A stretch of 64,000 nt of DNA from Humibacter ginsenosidimutans (lineage in GTDB: Bacteria > Actinomycetota > Actinomycetes > Actinomycetales > Microbacteriaceae), in NCBI RefSeq assembly GCF_007859675.1, contig NZ_CP042305.1, positions 1,426,001 through 1,490,000 on the forward strand, in the 5' to 3' direction. A program made the translations under genes and the position numbers. This document shows positions 28,137-36,225 of the stretch, piece after piece. The notes below the pieces were generated by a model, which was not told the DNA's origin, ran no database searches, and was given only the letters and a program-made list of their open reading frames with translations. The first letter of the stretch is position 1; each line of letters starts with the position of its first letter.

Positions 28137-28673
28137 ATGAGCACTCAGCAGGCACCGGGCGCCCCCGGCATCCAGAACGTCCGACTCCGCCCCGCGACCG
28201 CGCACGATCGCGGCACGATGGAACGGCTGTGGCAACTGTTCCGACACGACATGTCCGCCCAGAGCGGTGAGCTTCCGGATGCTCACGGCCGCTACCGGCG
28301 GGAACGTCTCGACCTGGCCCTCGACGACACCCGTCCCGACTGGCTCGCCTCTCTCGTGCTCGCCGACGACGCGCCGGTCGGGCTGGCCGTGGTGCGGGGT
28401 CTCGACCAGGAGGAGCGAGTGATCAACAGCTTCTTCCTGGTGCACCCGGTGCGCCGGGGCGGACACGGCACCGCCCTTGTCGCGGCGATCGTGGCGGAGC
28501 ATCCCGGACGCTGGGCCGTGGCGTTCCAAGACACCAACGCGGCCGCTGCCGCATTCTGGCCCAAGGTCGCGGAATCGCTCGACCCCGCGTTCGTGCTGGA
28601 GCACGTCGCCGTGCCGCACCGAAGCGATCTGCCTCCGGACTCCTGGGTGCGGTTCACCACCGAGGCGTCGTGA
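28137..28673 (+). CDS. GNAT family N-acetyltransferase
   Basis: A 178-residue GNAT-fold protein: VRLRPATAHDRGTMERLWQLFRHDM at the start, VGLAVVRGL, and the acetyl-CoA loop in VHPVRRGGHGTALVAAIVAEHPGRWAVAFQDTNAAAAAFW. Substrate unknown. GGTGGAGG precedes the ATG within a leader hairpin. It is divergent to the PadR/MFS operon and shares the 28051-28069 palindrome, so it may belong to the same response. A long inverted repeat follows its stop. Confidence 0.88.
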   Translation: MSTQQAPGAPGIQNVRLRPATAHDRGTMERLWQLFRHDMSAQSGELPDAHGRYRRERLDLALDDTRPDWLASLVLADDAPVGLAVVRGLDQEERVINSFFLVHPVRRGGHGTALVAAIVAEHPGRWAVAFQDTNAAAAAFWPKVAESLDPAFVLEHVAVPHRSDLPPDSWVRFTTEAS

Positions 28674-28678
28674 GCGCA

Positions 28679-28749
28679 GCCCGATTTCAGGACATTCCGA
28701 GAGCCGGGCACGTGGGGTGGACGGGTCGGGAAATGTCCTGAAATCGGGC
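28679..28749. repeat. long imperfect inverted repeat between convergent genes
   Basis: GCCCGATTTCAGGACATT (28679-28696) is matched by AATGTCCTGAAATCGGGC (28732-28749), an 18-bp perfect stem extended by a few mismatched pairs, around a GC-rich loop. It occupies the gap between the convergent GNAT and MetE-like genes and should fold in both transcripts, as a bidirectional terminator or a REP/MITE-like element. Confidence 0.8.
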
Positions 28750-28772
28750 GTGCGCTGGGCGCGGGGCGACGC

Positions 28773-29828
28773 CTACCAGGCGGCGGAGACGTCGGCGTGG
28801 GTGCGCAGGATGCCCTCGGTCGAGCCCTCAGGCGCGCGCCCGATTCCGCACTCGGTGGCCACGCCGAACCGCGGAGCGTGCGGCAGCGCTGCGGCGATGC
28901 GGCGCCTGGCGCCCTCGTCGCCGTCCTCCCTGTGCACGAGGCCGAGGTAGAGCTCGGTTCCCTCATGCAGACGCAGGTCGTCGAGCGGCGCGAAGTAGGC
29001 GTCGTCGTCGCGCTCGATCGGCACCGGAAGGTGGATCCAGGTGATCGGGCGGGTGGCGGCCTCCGTCACCATGTTGGCGAAGCGCACCAGGTTGGCGGAG
29101 TCGGTCGGCTCGATGAAGTGCTTCTCCGCCACGTCGCCGTAGCAGAGATGGAAGCCCACCTCGACGTCCTCGGGAACCCGGGACGCCTGGTCCGCCGACC
29201 GCTCGGTCAGCCCGGCCCACACGTCGTCACCCCACCACGACTCGGCACCGTGGCCGCCACGGTGCGCGATGTCCTCGATGATGCCGAACTCGACAGCGTT
29301 GTCCCACTGGATGGCGAGATCGTCGTGCGGAATGGCATCCAGAATCTCCTCGAGCTCGCGGTACATCGCCGCGCGATAGACCGGCTCGAAACCGGCCCGC
29401 TGCTCCGGCGGGAAGAAGGCGCCGACGACCGCGAGGGGTGTCGGCAGCGAGACCTGGAACCGCGTGCCCTCGGGAATCACTCCCTGCCCGCGCAGACGAC
29501 GGAAGACGGCGTACGACTCCTCCGCCGCCTCGGCATAGCCCAGCGGCGGGAGCTTCAGATCTGCGGGATCGACGCCGTCCGCGATGCGCAGGGGACGGGC
29601 ATCCAGCATGCGCAACGGCACCGGGTGTTCCCCCACCCTCTCGATGCCGTCGGTCTGACCGAGAACGTCGGGCTGGAACATGATCCAGTGGAACCGCTTG
29701 CCCGGCTCGCCGTCGGGGATGCGCTTGAGCCGGTCGCCGAGCATGCCGGCGGCCTCTCGCATGGTGGTCTCTGCGTCGTCGTAGTTGACGCTGCCGACGA
29801 GCAGCGCGCCCTGGGGTTGTCCGGTCAT
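28773..29828 (-). CDS. MetE C-terminal/UROD-like TIM-barrel protein
   Basis: A 351-residue protein resembling the C-terminal catalytic barrel of cobalamin-independent methionine synthase, without the N-terminal half. Putative zinc ligands can be seen in VGFHLCYGD (His and Cys) and in GVATECGIGR (Glu/Cys near the C-terminus, the place of MetE STDCGL). Such stand-alone proteins are annotated as MetE-like but their substrate is generally unknown; methyl transfer to a small thiol is the family chemistry. It follows rsmI after 12 nt and is probably co-transcribed. The ATG at 29828 has only a weak ribosome site. Confidence 0.75.
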   Translation of the reverse strand: MTGQPQGALLVGSVNYDDAETTMREAAGMLGDRLKRIPDGEPGKRFHWIMFQPDVLGQTDGIERVGEHPVPLRMLDARPLRIADGVDPADLKLPPLGYAEAAEESYAVFRRLRGQGVIPEGTRFQVSLPTPLAVVGAFFPPEQRAGFEPVYRAAMYRELEEILDAIPHDDLAIQWDNAVEFGIIEDIAHRGGHGAESWWGDDVWAGLTERSADQASRVPEDVEVGFHLCYGDVAEKHFIEPTDSANLVRFANMVTEAATRPITWIHLPVPIERDDDAYFAPLDDLRLHEGTELYLGLVHREDGDEGARRRIAAALPHAPRFGVATECGIGRAPEGSTEGILRTHADVSAAW

Positions 29829-29840
29829 CCGTCTATTTTG

Positions 29841-30671
29841 TCAGCGGCGCGCGCGGAGCGCGGCCTCGTAGAGGGCGCGCTTCGAGAGGCCGGTGGCCGC
29901 GGCGACGGAGGCCGAGGCATCCTTCAGGCTCTCGCCCGTGCCGGTGAGCAGCAGCACCTCTTGCACGCCGGTGTCGAGGTCCACGGTGCGGGGCTGCGCC
30001 CCCGCGACCACCACCACGATCTCGCCGCGCACACCCTCTGCCGCCCACGCGGCCAGCTCCTGCACGGTGCCGCGACGCACCTCCTCGTGCAGCTTCGTCA
30101 GCTCGCGGCACACGGCCGCGTGCCGCCCGGCCCCGAACGCGTGCTCCATCGCGACCAGCGAGTCGGCGAGCCGGTTGGGTGACTCGAAGAACACCATCGT
30201 GCGACGCTCATCGGCGAGCGAGCCGAGCAGGGATGCCCGCTCCCCCGCCTTGCGCGGCAGGAACCCCTCGAAGGTGAAGCGGTCGGTGGGCAGCCCGGAG
30301 ACGGCGAGCGCCATCAGCACCGCGCTCGGGCCGGGCAGCGCGGTGACCGTCACGCCCGCCTCGATCGCCGCGGTCACCAGGTGATAGCCGGGATCGGAGA
30401 CGGTCGGCATGCCTGCGTCCGACAGCACCAGCACATCGCCGTCGCGGGCGAGCTCGACGACGTCGGCCGATTTCTCGCGCTCGTTGTGGTCGTGCAGCGC
30501 GATGAGCCGGGGCCGGTTGCCGATGCCGAGCGCCGACAGCAGCCGCTGCGACACTCTGGTGTCTTCGGCGGCGATCACCTGAGCCTCTTCCAAGGCCTCG
30601 ACGAGCCGACGGGAGACATCCCCCAGATTGCCGATAGGGGTCGCCGCAAGGATGATCACGTGATCAGTCAT
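29841..30671 (-). CDS. rsmI: 16S rRNA (cytidine1402-2'-O)-methyltransferase
   Basis: RsmI methylates the 2'-hydroxyl of C1402 in the 30S decoding centre. The 276-residue protein has the tetrapyrrole-methylase fold: AATPIGNLGDVSRR at the start, AAEDTR, HDHNE, LVLSDAGMPTVSDPGYHLV, ALPGPSAVLMALAVSGLP and FEGFLPRK. The ATG at 30671 fits the family start; an in-frame ATG at 30716 would add 15 residues encoded by a repeated sequence unit. It heads a probable two-gene operon with the MetE-like gene and is divergent to the protein mannosyltransferase. Confidence 0.95.
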   Translation of the reverse strand: MTDHVIILAATPIGNLGDVSRRLVEALEEAQVIAAEDTRVSQRLLSALGIGNRPRLIALHDHNEREKSADVVELARDGDVLVLSDAGMPTVSDPGYHLVTAAIEAGVTVTALPGPSAVLMALAVSGLPTDRFTFEGFLPRKAGERASLLGSLADERRTMVFFESPNRLADSLVAMEHAFGAGRHAAVCRELTKLHEEVRRGTVQELAAWAAEGVRGEIVVVVAGAQPRTVDLDTGVQEVLLLTGTGESLKDASASVAAATGLSKRALYEAALRARR

Positions 30672-30790
30672 ATCGCAGGCGCGCGGCTCTCGCCTCAATC
30701 GCCCACCACCAGCCATATCGCGGCTGCGCCACTCACGGGCTCAATCGGCTCGGCGACACGAGCGAGCTCGTATCGCTCTCACCTCAATCG
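30671..30790. repeat. three degenerate direct repeats in the rsmI/PMT divergent region
   Basis: TATCGC followed by CTCAATCG occurs three times: 30671-30701 (17-nt gap), 30716-30747 (18-nt gap) and 30771-30790 (6-nt gap). Read on the minus strand, the first two units give TTGAG(G/C) and GATATG about 18-19 nt apart, a promoter-like arrangement facing rsmI. On the plus strand TAGCAT (30794-30799) precedes the PMT start by 8 nt. Confidence 0.55.
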
Positions 30791-30807
30791 CCCATAGCAT
30801 TGCCGTC

Positions 30808-32433
30808 GTGACTCACGAGCCCGCTGTGCGGTCGGAGGCGACCGGATCGGGCCTCGACCGGTGGTTCGCGCGCGTGGTGAACACGCCGGCGAAGCTGCGC
30901 TGGTACGACTGGGGGCTGCCTGCGCTGGTCACGCTGATCGCCGCGGTGGCCAGGCTCTGGGCGCTCGGCGACCCGCACGCACTGGTGTTCGACGAGACCT
31001 TCTACGTGAAGGACGCCTGGACCCTGATGCACAAGGGCTGGGAGGCCGCCTGGCCGCCTAACATCGACGACGCGTTCGCGAACGGCCACGTCGACTTGTA
31101 CACGAACGACCCGGAGTTCGTCGCCCATCCACCGTTCGGCAAATGGATGATCGCGGCCGGCCTGGCCATCTTCGGCGCCCAGAACACGGTCGGCTGGCGC
31201 ATCTCGACCGCCGTCGTCGGCATTCTCGCCGTCGTGCTGCTGATGCTGATCGCGAAGCGGATGTTCCGCTCGACGCTCATCGCGGCCGTCGCCGGCTTCC
31301 TCATGGCGATCGACGGCAACGCCATCGTGATGAGCCGAGTGGCCATCCTCGACAACTCCGTGATGTTCCTCGCGCTGCTCGCCTTCGGCTGCCTGCTGCT
31401 CGATCGCACCTGGCGCGAGAGACGGCTGACCGCGTGGATCGCGGCGCGGAAGGAATCCGGTCGTGGTCTCGGCTGGGGGCCGTGGCTGTGGTGGCGCCCG
31501 TGGCTGCTCGTGGCCGGCCTGCTGCTCGGACTCGACGCGGGCGTGAAGTGGACCGGCTTCTACTTTCTCGCGTTCTTCGCGGTCTACGTCGTGGTGGTCG
31601 ACGTGCTCGCCAGGCGGCGAATGGGGATTCCCGTGTGGCCGGAGGGCGGCATCCTCAAGGGCGGCGTCGTGGCGTTCGTGCTCATGGTGCCGCTCGCCTT
31701 CGTGGTCTACGTCTCCACCTGGGCCGGCTGGATCTTGCACCCCGGCGGCTACTACCGCGACTGGGTGCAGACCACGCCCGACGCCAAGTGGACCGGCCTG
31801 CTGTCGTGGGTGCCGAACTGGGTGCAGAACCTCTGGCACTACCAGTCGGAGATGTACGGCTACTCGATCAACCTGCACACTCCGCACCCCTACCAGTCCA
31901 ACCCGCTGACCTGGTTGCTGCAGCTGCGGCCGACGAGCATGTACTACGTCGGCACCAAGTACGGCGTCGACGGCTGCACGTCGCAGGGTGGATGCTCGTC
32001 GGCCATCACCGACCTCGGCAACCCGATCATCTGGTGGGTGGGCACGATCGCCGTGCTCTACCTGATCTACCGGCTGATCCGGTTCCGCGACTGGCGGCAC
32101 GGCATGATCCTGATGGGTCTGGCCGCCGGGTATCTGCCGTGGCTGCTCTACACCGGCCGCACGATCTTCACGTTCTACTCGATCGCGTTCGCGCCTTACC
32201 TCTACCTGGCGCTGGCCGCGGTGTTCGCGCTGATCATCGGCAAGGCGACGGATGCCTCCTACCGTCGCATCAGAGGTCTCAGCCTGCTCGCGGTGTTCCT
32301 CGTGATCGCCACGGCCGTCTCGGTGTTCTTCTACCCCATCTGGACGGGCATGCAGATTCCGTTCTGGTACTGGCAGATCCACATGTGGCTGCCGAACGTG
32401 ACGACCGGCATAGGTACGCTCGGTTGGATCTGA
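30808..32433 (+). CDS. dolichyl-phosphate-mannose-protein mannosyltransferase (GT39)
   Basis: A 541-residue integral membrane glycosyltransferase with about 11 helices that transfers mannose from polyprenyl-phosphate-mannose to Ser/Thr of exported proteins. After helix 1 the first extracytoplasmic loop has the catalytic acid motif in LVFDETFYVKDAW, followed by AHPPFGKWMI. The C-terminal part holds the PMT_4TMC-type helices (PWLLYTGRTIFTFYSIAFAPYLYLALA). The GTG at 30808 has no ribosome site, but TAGCAT lies 8 nt upstream, consistent with a leaderless mRNA. A strong hairpin follows the stop. Confidence 0.95.
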   Translation: MTHEPAVRSEATGSGLDRWFARVVNTPAKLRWYDWGLPALVTLIAAVARLWALGDPHALVFDETFYVKDAWTLMHKGWEAAWPPNIDDAFANGHVDLYTNDPEFVAHPPFGKWMIAAGLAIFGAQNTVGWRISTAVVGILAVVLLMLIAKRMFRSTLIAAVAGFLMAIDGNAIVMSRVAILDNSVMFLALLAFGCLLLDRTWRERRLTAWIAARKESGRGLGWGPWLWWRPWLLVAGLLLGLDAGVKWTGFYFLAFFAVYVVVVDVLARRRMGIPVWPEGGILKGGVVAFVLMVPLAFVVYVSTWAGWILHPGGYYRDWVQTTPDAKWTGLLSWVPNWVQNLWHYQSEMYGYSINLHTPHPYQSNPLTWLLQLRPTSMYYVGTKYGVDGCTSQGGCSSAITDLGNPIIWWVGTIAVLYLIYRLIRFRDWRHGMILMGLAAGYLPWLLYTGRTIFTFYSIAFAPYLYLALAAVFALIIGKATDASYRRIRGLSLLAVFLVIATAVSVFFYPIWTGMQIPFWYWQIHMWLPNVTTGIGTLGWI

Positions 32434-32441
32434 GTTGTTGT

Positions 32442-32466
32442 GTGCGCCGGTCCCCGCCCGGCGCAC
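32442..32466 (+). terminator. terminator after the mannosyltransferase
   Basis: GTGCGCCGG-TCCCCGC-CCGGCGCAC is a perfect 9-bp stem with a 7-nt loop, 8 nt after the stop codon. No T-run follows, as is common in actinobacteria. Confidence 0.7.
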
Positions 32467-32581
32467 CGCAGTCGACCTCCTGAGATGGCTGCGTCCGGCG
32501 CCGTCAAGGCCGCCGCCTCGCGGAGCGTCCGCACCTGCCTGTTTCGCCTCCGTTGTCGGGCGCGAGTGGTAACCCAGAAGC

Positions 32582-34177
32582 ATGACCCCAGACGAGCAGA
32601 AGCCAGACGAGCAGAAGCCGGGCAGAGGCATCCACGAGTTGCCGGGCAGCGAGCGCACTCCGCTCGCCTCGGCCACATCGACGGGCGGCGTGCCCGACGA
32701 CGAGCAGATCGAGGCGACCATCGTGCTGCGGCGCCGCGAGCCGGTGCCCGACGAGGTGCTGCGCAACCCGATCCCCCGCGACGAGTTCGTGCTCCGCTAC
32801 GGAGCGGACCCCGCCGACATCGCCGCCGTCGAGGCGGAGGCGAAGGCTGCGGGTGCGACGGTGCTCAGCGTGGATGCCGGCGAGCGGCGCATCCGCATCA
32901 GGGCGGCGGCAAGCGTGGTGCGCGACCTCTTCGGCGCCACGCTCGAGTCCGCTTCGCACGAGGCCGCGAGCGGACAGACCGTGCGATTCAGGCAGCGCAC
33001 GGGTTCTCTGTCGCTTCCGGACGCCATGCACGGCCGTGTCGTCGCCGTGCTCGGCCTCGACGACAGGCCTCAGGCGACGGCCCACTTCGTCGTGTCGGCC
33101 GCATCCGCGGCGACCAGCTACACGCCGGTTCAGGTGAGCGACATCTACCGATTCCCCGCCGGCACCGACGGATCCGGCCGCACCGTCGCGATCATCGAGC
33201 TGGGCGGCGGATTCGACGCCTCAGACCTCGACACCTACTTCTCCTCGCTCGGGATCACCACGCCGAGGGTGACGGCGGTGGGCGTCGACGGGGCATCCAA
33301 CGTTCCAGGCGGCGACCCGAACGGCGCGGACGGCGAGGTGCTGCTCGACATCGAGGTGGTCGGAGCCGTCGCCCCCGCTGCCGACATCGTCGTGTACTTC
33401 GCGCCCAACACCGACGCCGGGTTCGTGGATGCCGTGACGCAGGCCGCGCACGCCGACCCCACTCCCGACGCCATGAGCATCAGCTGGGGTCAGAGTGAGG
33501 ATGCCTGGACCCAGCAGGCCCGCACAGCGCTCGACGACGCCCTCGTCGACGCCGCCGCGCTCGGCGTCACCGTGACCGCTGCCGCCGGTGACAACGGCAG
33601 CTCCGACAACGTGGACGACGGGCGAGCGCACGTGGACTTCCCGGCGTCCAGCCCGCACGTGCTCGGCTGCGGAGGCACGAGTCTCAAGGCGAATGCCACC
33701 ACCGGAGTCGTCGCCTCTGAGGTGGTCTGGAACGACGGCGCGGGCCAGGGCGCCACCGGCGGCGGGGTGAGCGACGCGTTCGGGCTGCCCTCCTGGCAGA
33801 GCAGCGTCGGCGTGCCCGCCTCGAGCTCAGGCGCCACCGGGCGCGGCGTGCCCGACGTGTCGGGGGTCGCCGATCCCGAGACCGGGTACCGCGTGCGGGT
33901 CGACGGCACGGATGCCGTCATCGGCGGCACCAGCGCCGTCGCGCCGCTCTGGGCCGGCCTCACGGCCCGCCTCGTGCAGGCACTCGGCTCCCCCGTCGGC
34001 CTGCTGCCGCTGCGGCTGTATCCGGATGCCACGGCATCGGCCACGGCTCCCGGCTTCCGCGACATCGTCAGCGGAAACAACGGCGCGTATTCGGCGCGAG
34101 CGGGATGGGATGCCTGCACCGGCCTCGGCGTGCCGAACGGCGACGCGCTGCTGGCGGCGCTGCGGGCGGCATCCTGA
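32582..34177 (+). CDS. sedolisin (S53) family serine-carboxyl peptidase, kumamolisin-like
   Basis: A 531-residue acid protease with an N-terminal pro-domain (residues about 40-180, ending near SYTPVQVSDIYRFP) and a subtilisin-fold catalytic domain. The sedolisin triad is visible: E252 and D256 in GEVLLDIEV (ExxxD spacing), and S451 in GGTSAVAP, with the oxyanion aspartate in AAAGDNGSSD. The final calcium-site phrase FRDIVSGNNGAYSARAGWDACTGLG is intact. No signal peptide or Tat motif precedes the pro-domain, which is odd for a secreted protease. The N-terminus has a perfect 15-bp tandem duplication giving DEQKPDEQKP. TAACCC lies 6 nt before the ATG and there is no ribosome site. Confidence 0.93.
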   Translation: MTPDEQKPDEQKPGRGIHELPGSERTPLASATSTGGVPDDEQIEATIVLRRREPVPDEVLRNPIPRDEFVLRYGADPADIAAVEAEAKAAGATVLSVDAGERRIRIRAAASVVRDLFGATLESASHEAASGQTVRFRQRTGSLSLPDAMHGRVVAVLGLDDRPQATAHFVVSAASAATSYTPVQVSDIYRFPAGTDGSGRTVAIIELGGGFDASDLDTYFSSLGITTPRVTAVGVDGASNVPGGDPNGADGEVLLDIEVVGAVAPAADIVVYFAPNTDAGFVDAVTQAAHADPTPDAMSISWGQSEDAWTQQARTALDDALVDAAALGVTVTAAAGDNGSSDNVDDGRAHVDFPASSPHVLGCGGTSLKANATTGVVASEVVWNDGAGQGATGGGVSDAFGLPSWQSSVGVPASSSGATGRGVPDVSGVADPETGYRVRVDGTDAVIGGTSAVAPLWAGLTARLVQALGSPVGLLPLRLYPDATASATAPGFRDIVSGNNGAYSARAGWDACTGLGVPNGDALLAALRAAS

Positions 34178-34231
34178 CGCCGTGTTACGCCGCGTTCATG
34201 ACTCCCCGTGACGCTCGGCTACGGTGGCGAG

Positions 34232-35524
34232 GTGGCTGACCGCGAATACGGCTTTCGCACACGTGCGATCCATGCCGGAAACATCCCCGACCCCGTGACC
34301 GGAGCCCGCGCGCTCCCCATCTACCAGTCATCGGCGTTCGTCTTCGACGACTCCGCGGATGCCGCGGCACGGTTCGCACTGCAGAAGTACGGCAACATCT
34401 ACTCGCGCCTCAACAACCCGACCGTCGCGTCGTTCGAGGAGCGCATCGCGAGCCTCGAGGGCGGACTCGGAGCGGTGGCGACGGCATCCGGCCTGAGCGC
34501 GCAGTACATCACGTTCGCGAGCCTCGCCGGCGCAGGCGACCACGTGGTCGCCTCGTCGAGCCTGTACGGCGGATCGGTGACGCAGCTGGATGTGACGCTG
34601 CGTCGGTTCGGCGTGGAGACCACGTTCATCGACAGCTCCGATCCGGCCGACTACGCTGCCGCGATCACCGACAAGACCAAGCTGGTGTTCGCGGAGACCA
34701 TCGCGAATCCGTCGGGTGCCATCGCCGACCTCGAGGGCCTCGCCGACGTGGCGCACGCCGCCGGCGTGCCGCTCGTCATCGACTCCACCATCTCGACGCC
34801 GTTCCTCAACCGGCCGATCGAGTGGGGTGCCGACATCGTCACCCACTCGGCCACCAAGTTCCTCGGGGGCCACGGCACCACGCTCGGCGGCGTCGTCGTC
34901 GAGTCCGGTCGCTTCGACTGGCACAATCCGCGCTTCCCGCTGTTCAGTGAGCCCGTGCACACGTACGGCAACCTGCAGTGGAACGGCAACTTCGGCGAGT
35001 ACGCCTTCCTCACCCGGCTGCGCGCGGAGCAGCTGCGCGACATCGGCCCATCGCTCGATCCGTTCGCCGCCTTCCTGCTGGCGCAGGGCGTCGAGACGCT
35101 GCCGCTGCGCATGCGTGCGCACATCGCCAACGCCCGCGCCGTCGCCGAATGGCTCGAGGCCGACCCGCGCGTCGAGCACGTGTACTGGGCGGGACTCGAG
35201 TCGCACCCCGACCACGAGCGCGCGAAGAAGTACCTGCCGGAAGGGCCAGGCAGCGTGTTCAGCTTCGTGATCAAGGGCGGCCGCGCCGCCGGTCAGGGCT
35301 TCATCGAGTCGGTGAACCTGGCCAGCCACCTCGCGAACATCGGCGACACGAAGACGCTGGTCATTCATCCCGCCTCCACCACTCACGCGCAGCTCACCGA
35401 GCAGCAGCTGCACGACGCGGGCGTGCTGCCCGGCCTGGTGCGCATCAGCGTGGGCCTCGAGGAGGCCGACGACATCATCTACGATCTGGACCAGGCGCTC
35501 ACCACGGCGCTGGAGGGCAAGTGA
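34232..35524 (+). CDS. metY: O-acetylhomoserine aminocarboxypropyltransferase (sulfhydrylase)
   Basis: The PLP enzyme makes homocysteine from O-acetylhomoserine and sulfide (direct sulfhydrylation route to methionine). The 430-residue protein shows TRAIHAGNIPDPVTGARALPIYQSSAFVF, YSRLNNPTV, the substrate loop, and the PLP lysine in SATKFLGGHGTTLGG (K209). The length (about 430, with the inserted segment HNPRFPLFSEP) separates it from shorter MetB/MetC. The GTG at 34232 is preferred over the GTG at 34208: it fits the usual start and TACGGT lies 6 nt upstream. The next gene starts on the last base of its stop codon. Confidence 0.94.
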   Translation: MADREYGFRTRAIHAGNIPDPVTGARALPIYQSSAFVFDDSADAAARFALQKYGNIYSRLNNPTVASFEERIASLEGGLGAVATASGLSAQYITFASLAGAGDHVVASSSLYGGSVTQLDVTLRRFGVETTFIDSSDPADYAAAITDKTKLVFAETIANPSGAIADLEGLADVAHAAGVPLVIDSTISTPFLNRPIEWGADIVTHSATKFLGGHGTTLGGVVVESGRFDWHNPRFPLFSEPVHTYGNLQWNGNFGEYAFLTRLRAEQLRDIGPSLDPFAAFLLAQGVETLPLRMRAHIANARAVAEWLEADPRVEHVYWAGLESHPDHERAKKYLPEGPGSVFSFVIKGGRAAGQGFIESVNLASHLANIGDTKTLVIHPASTTHAQLTEQQLHDAGVLPGLVRISVGLEEADDIIYDLDQALTTALEGK

Positions 35525-36135
35525 TGAGCACCGCGACCGACACCGAACCCACGAATTCCGAGGCGGCGGCCGCCGAGACCGCGGTCACGCAGCTTCCGAA
35601 CGGTCTGAGCTGCGCACTGCCTGCGGACTCGCCGCTGGCGCGTCTGCTGCGGTCGCAGCGCACCTGGACGGGCCCGGATGCCAAGCAGCGGCTCAAACTG
35701 CTGCGTGCGGCGAAGTCGGTGGCGATCGTCGGGGCATCCTCGAACCCGTCGCGCGCGAGCTACTTCGTGGGCACCTACCTGCAGCAGTCCAGCGATTACC
35801 GCGTGTACTTCGTCAACCCGAACGCGGACACCATCCTCGGCCAGCCGGCCTACAAGTCGCTCGCCGACCTGCCGGAGGTGCCCGACATCGTCGACGTGTT
35901 CCGCCGCGGCAGCGACATCCCCGCCGTGATCGACGAGGTCGTCGCTGTCGGCTCGCCCACCATCTGGGTGCAGCTGGGCATCTGGAACGAGGAGGCCGCC
36001 TACTACGGCGAGGAGCAGGGCCTCAACGTGGTGATGGACCGCTGCATCAAGATCGAGCACGCCCGTTTCCACGGCGGTCTGCACCTGCTCGGCTTCGACA
36101 CCGGAGTGATCACGGCGCGCAAGACCGTGCGCTGA
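35524..36135 (+). CDS. CoA-binding (YccU/CoA_binding_2) domain protein
   Basis: A 203-residue protein with a Rossmann-type CoA-binding domain: AKSVAIVGASSNPSRASYFVGTYLQ, VYFVNPNADTILGQPAYKSLADLPEVPDIVDVFR and a conserved cysteine in VVMDRCIKIEHAR. Its ATG overlaps the metY stop by one base (TGATG), so it is translationally coupled to the sulfhydrylase. I associate this pairing with methionine loci of related actinobacteria; a regulatory or acyl-CoA-sensing role has been proposed for such proteins but none is shown here. Confidence 0.88.
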   Translation: MSTATDTEPTNSEAAAAETAVTQLPNGLSCALPADSPLARLLRSQRTWTGPDAKQRLKLLRAAKSVAIVGASSNPSRASYFVGTYLQQSSDYRVYFVNPNADTILGQPAYKSLADLPEVPDIVDVFRRGSDIPAVIDEVVAVGSPTIWVQLGIWNEEAAYYGEEQGLNVVMDRCIKIEHARFHGGLHLLGFDTGVITARKTVR

Positions 36136-36156
36136 GGTCGGCTGTCCCGGCCGACC
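36136..36156 (+). terminator. terminator hairpin after the CoA-binding protein gene
   Basis: GGTCGGC-TGTCCCG-GCCGACC is a perfect 7-bp stem starting 1 nt after the stop codon. It is followed immediately by a much longer palindrome (36160-36225). Confidence 0.65.
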
Positions 36157-36159
36157 CCG

Positions 36160-36225
36160 ACTAGTGCCCGTTCCGGACACGTGCGCCCGCCCCACGGGGC
36201 GCGCACGTCCGGAACGGGCACTAGT
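36160..36225. repeat. near-perfect 66-nt palindrome between convergent genes
   Basis: ACTAGTGCCCGTTCCGG pairs with CCGGAACGGGCACTAGT, then ACGTGCGC pairs with GCGCACGT, giving a 25-bp stem with one 2-nt bulge and a short GC-rich loop. It lies between the convergent CoA-binding and 36221-36586 genes; the stop codon (TAG) of the minus-strand gene is inside its right arm. Likely a bidirectional terminator or a mobile palindrome. Confidence 0.85.

Noticed and set aside
30671..30790. CRISPR-like array from the three repeated units
   Set aside because: Units are short, degenerate and unequally spaced, and no cas genes are present; a promoter duplication fits better.
34178..34231. SAM or other riboswitch upstream of metY
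   Set aside because: The gap from the sedolisin stop is only 54 nt and the gene has a leaderless-type -10 box, which leaves no room for an aptamer.
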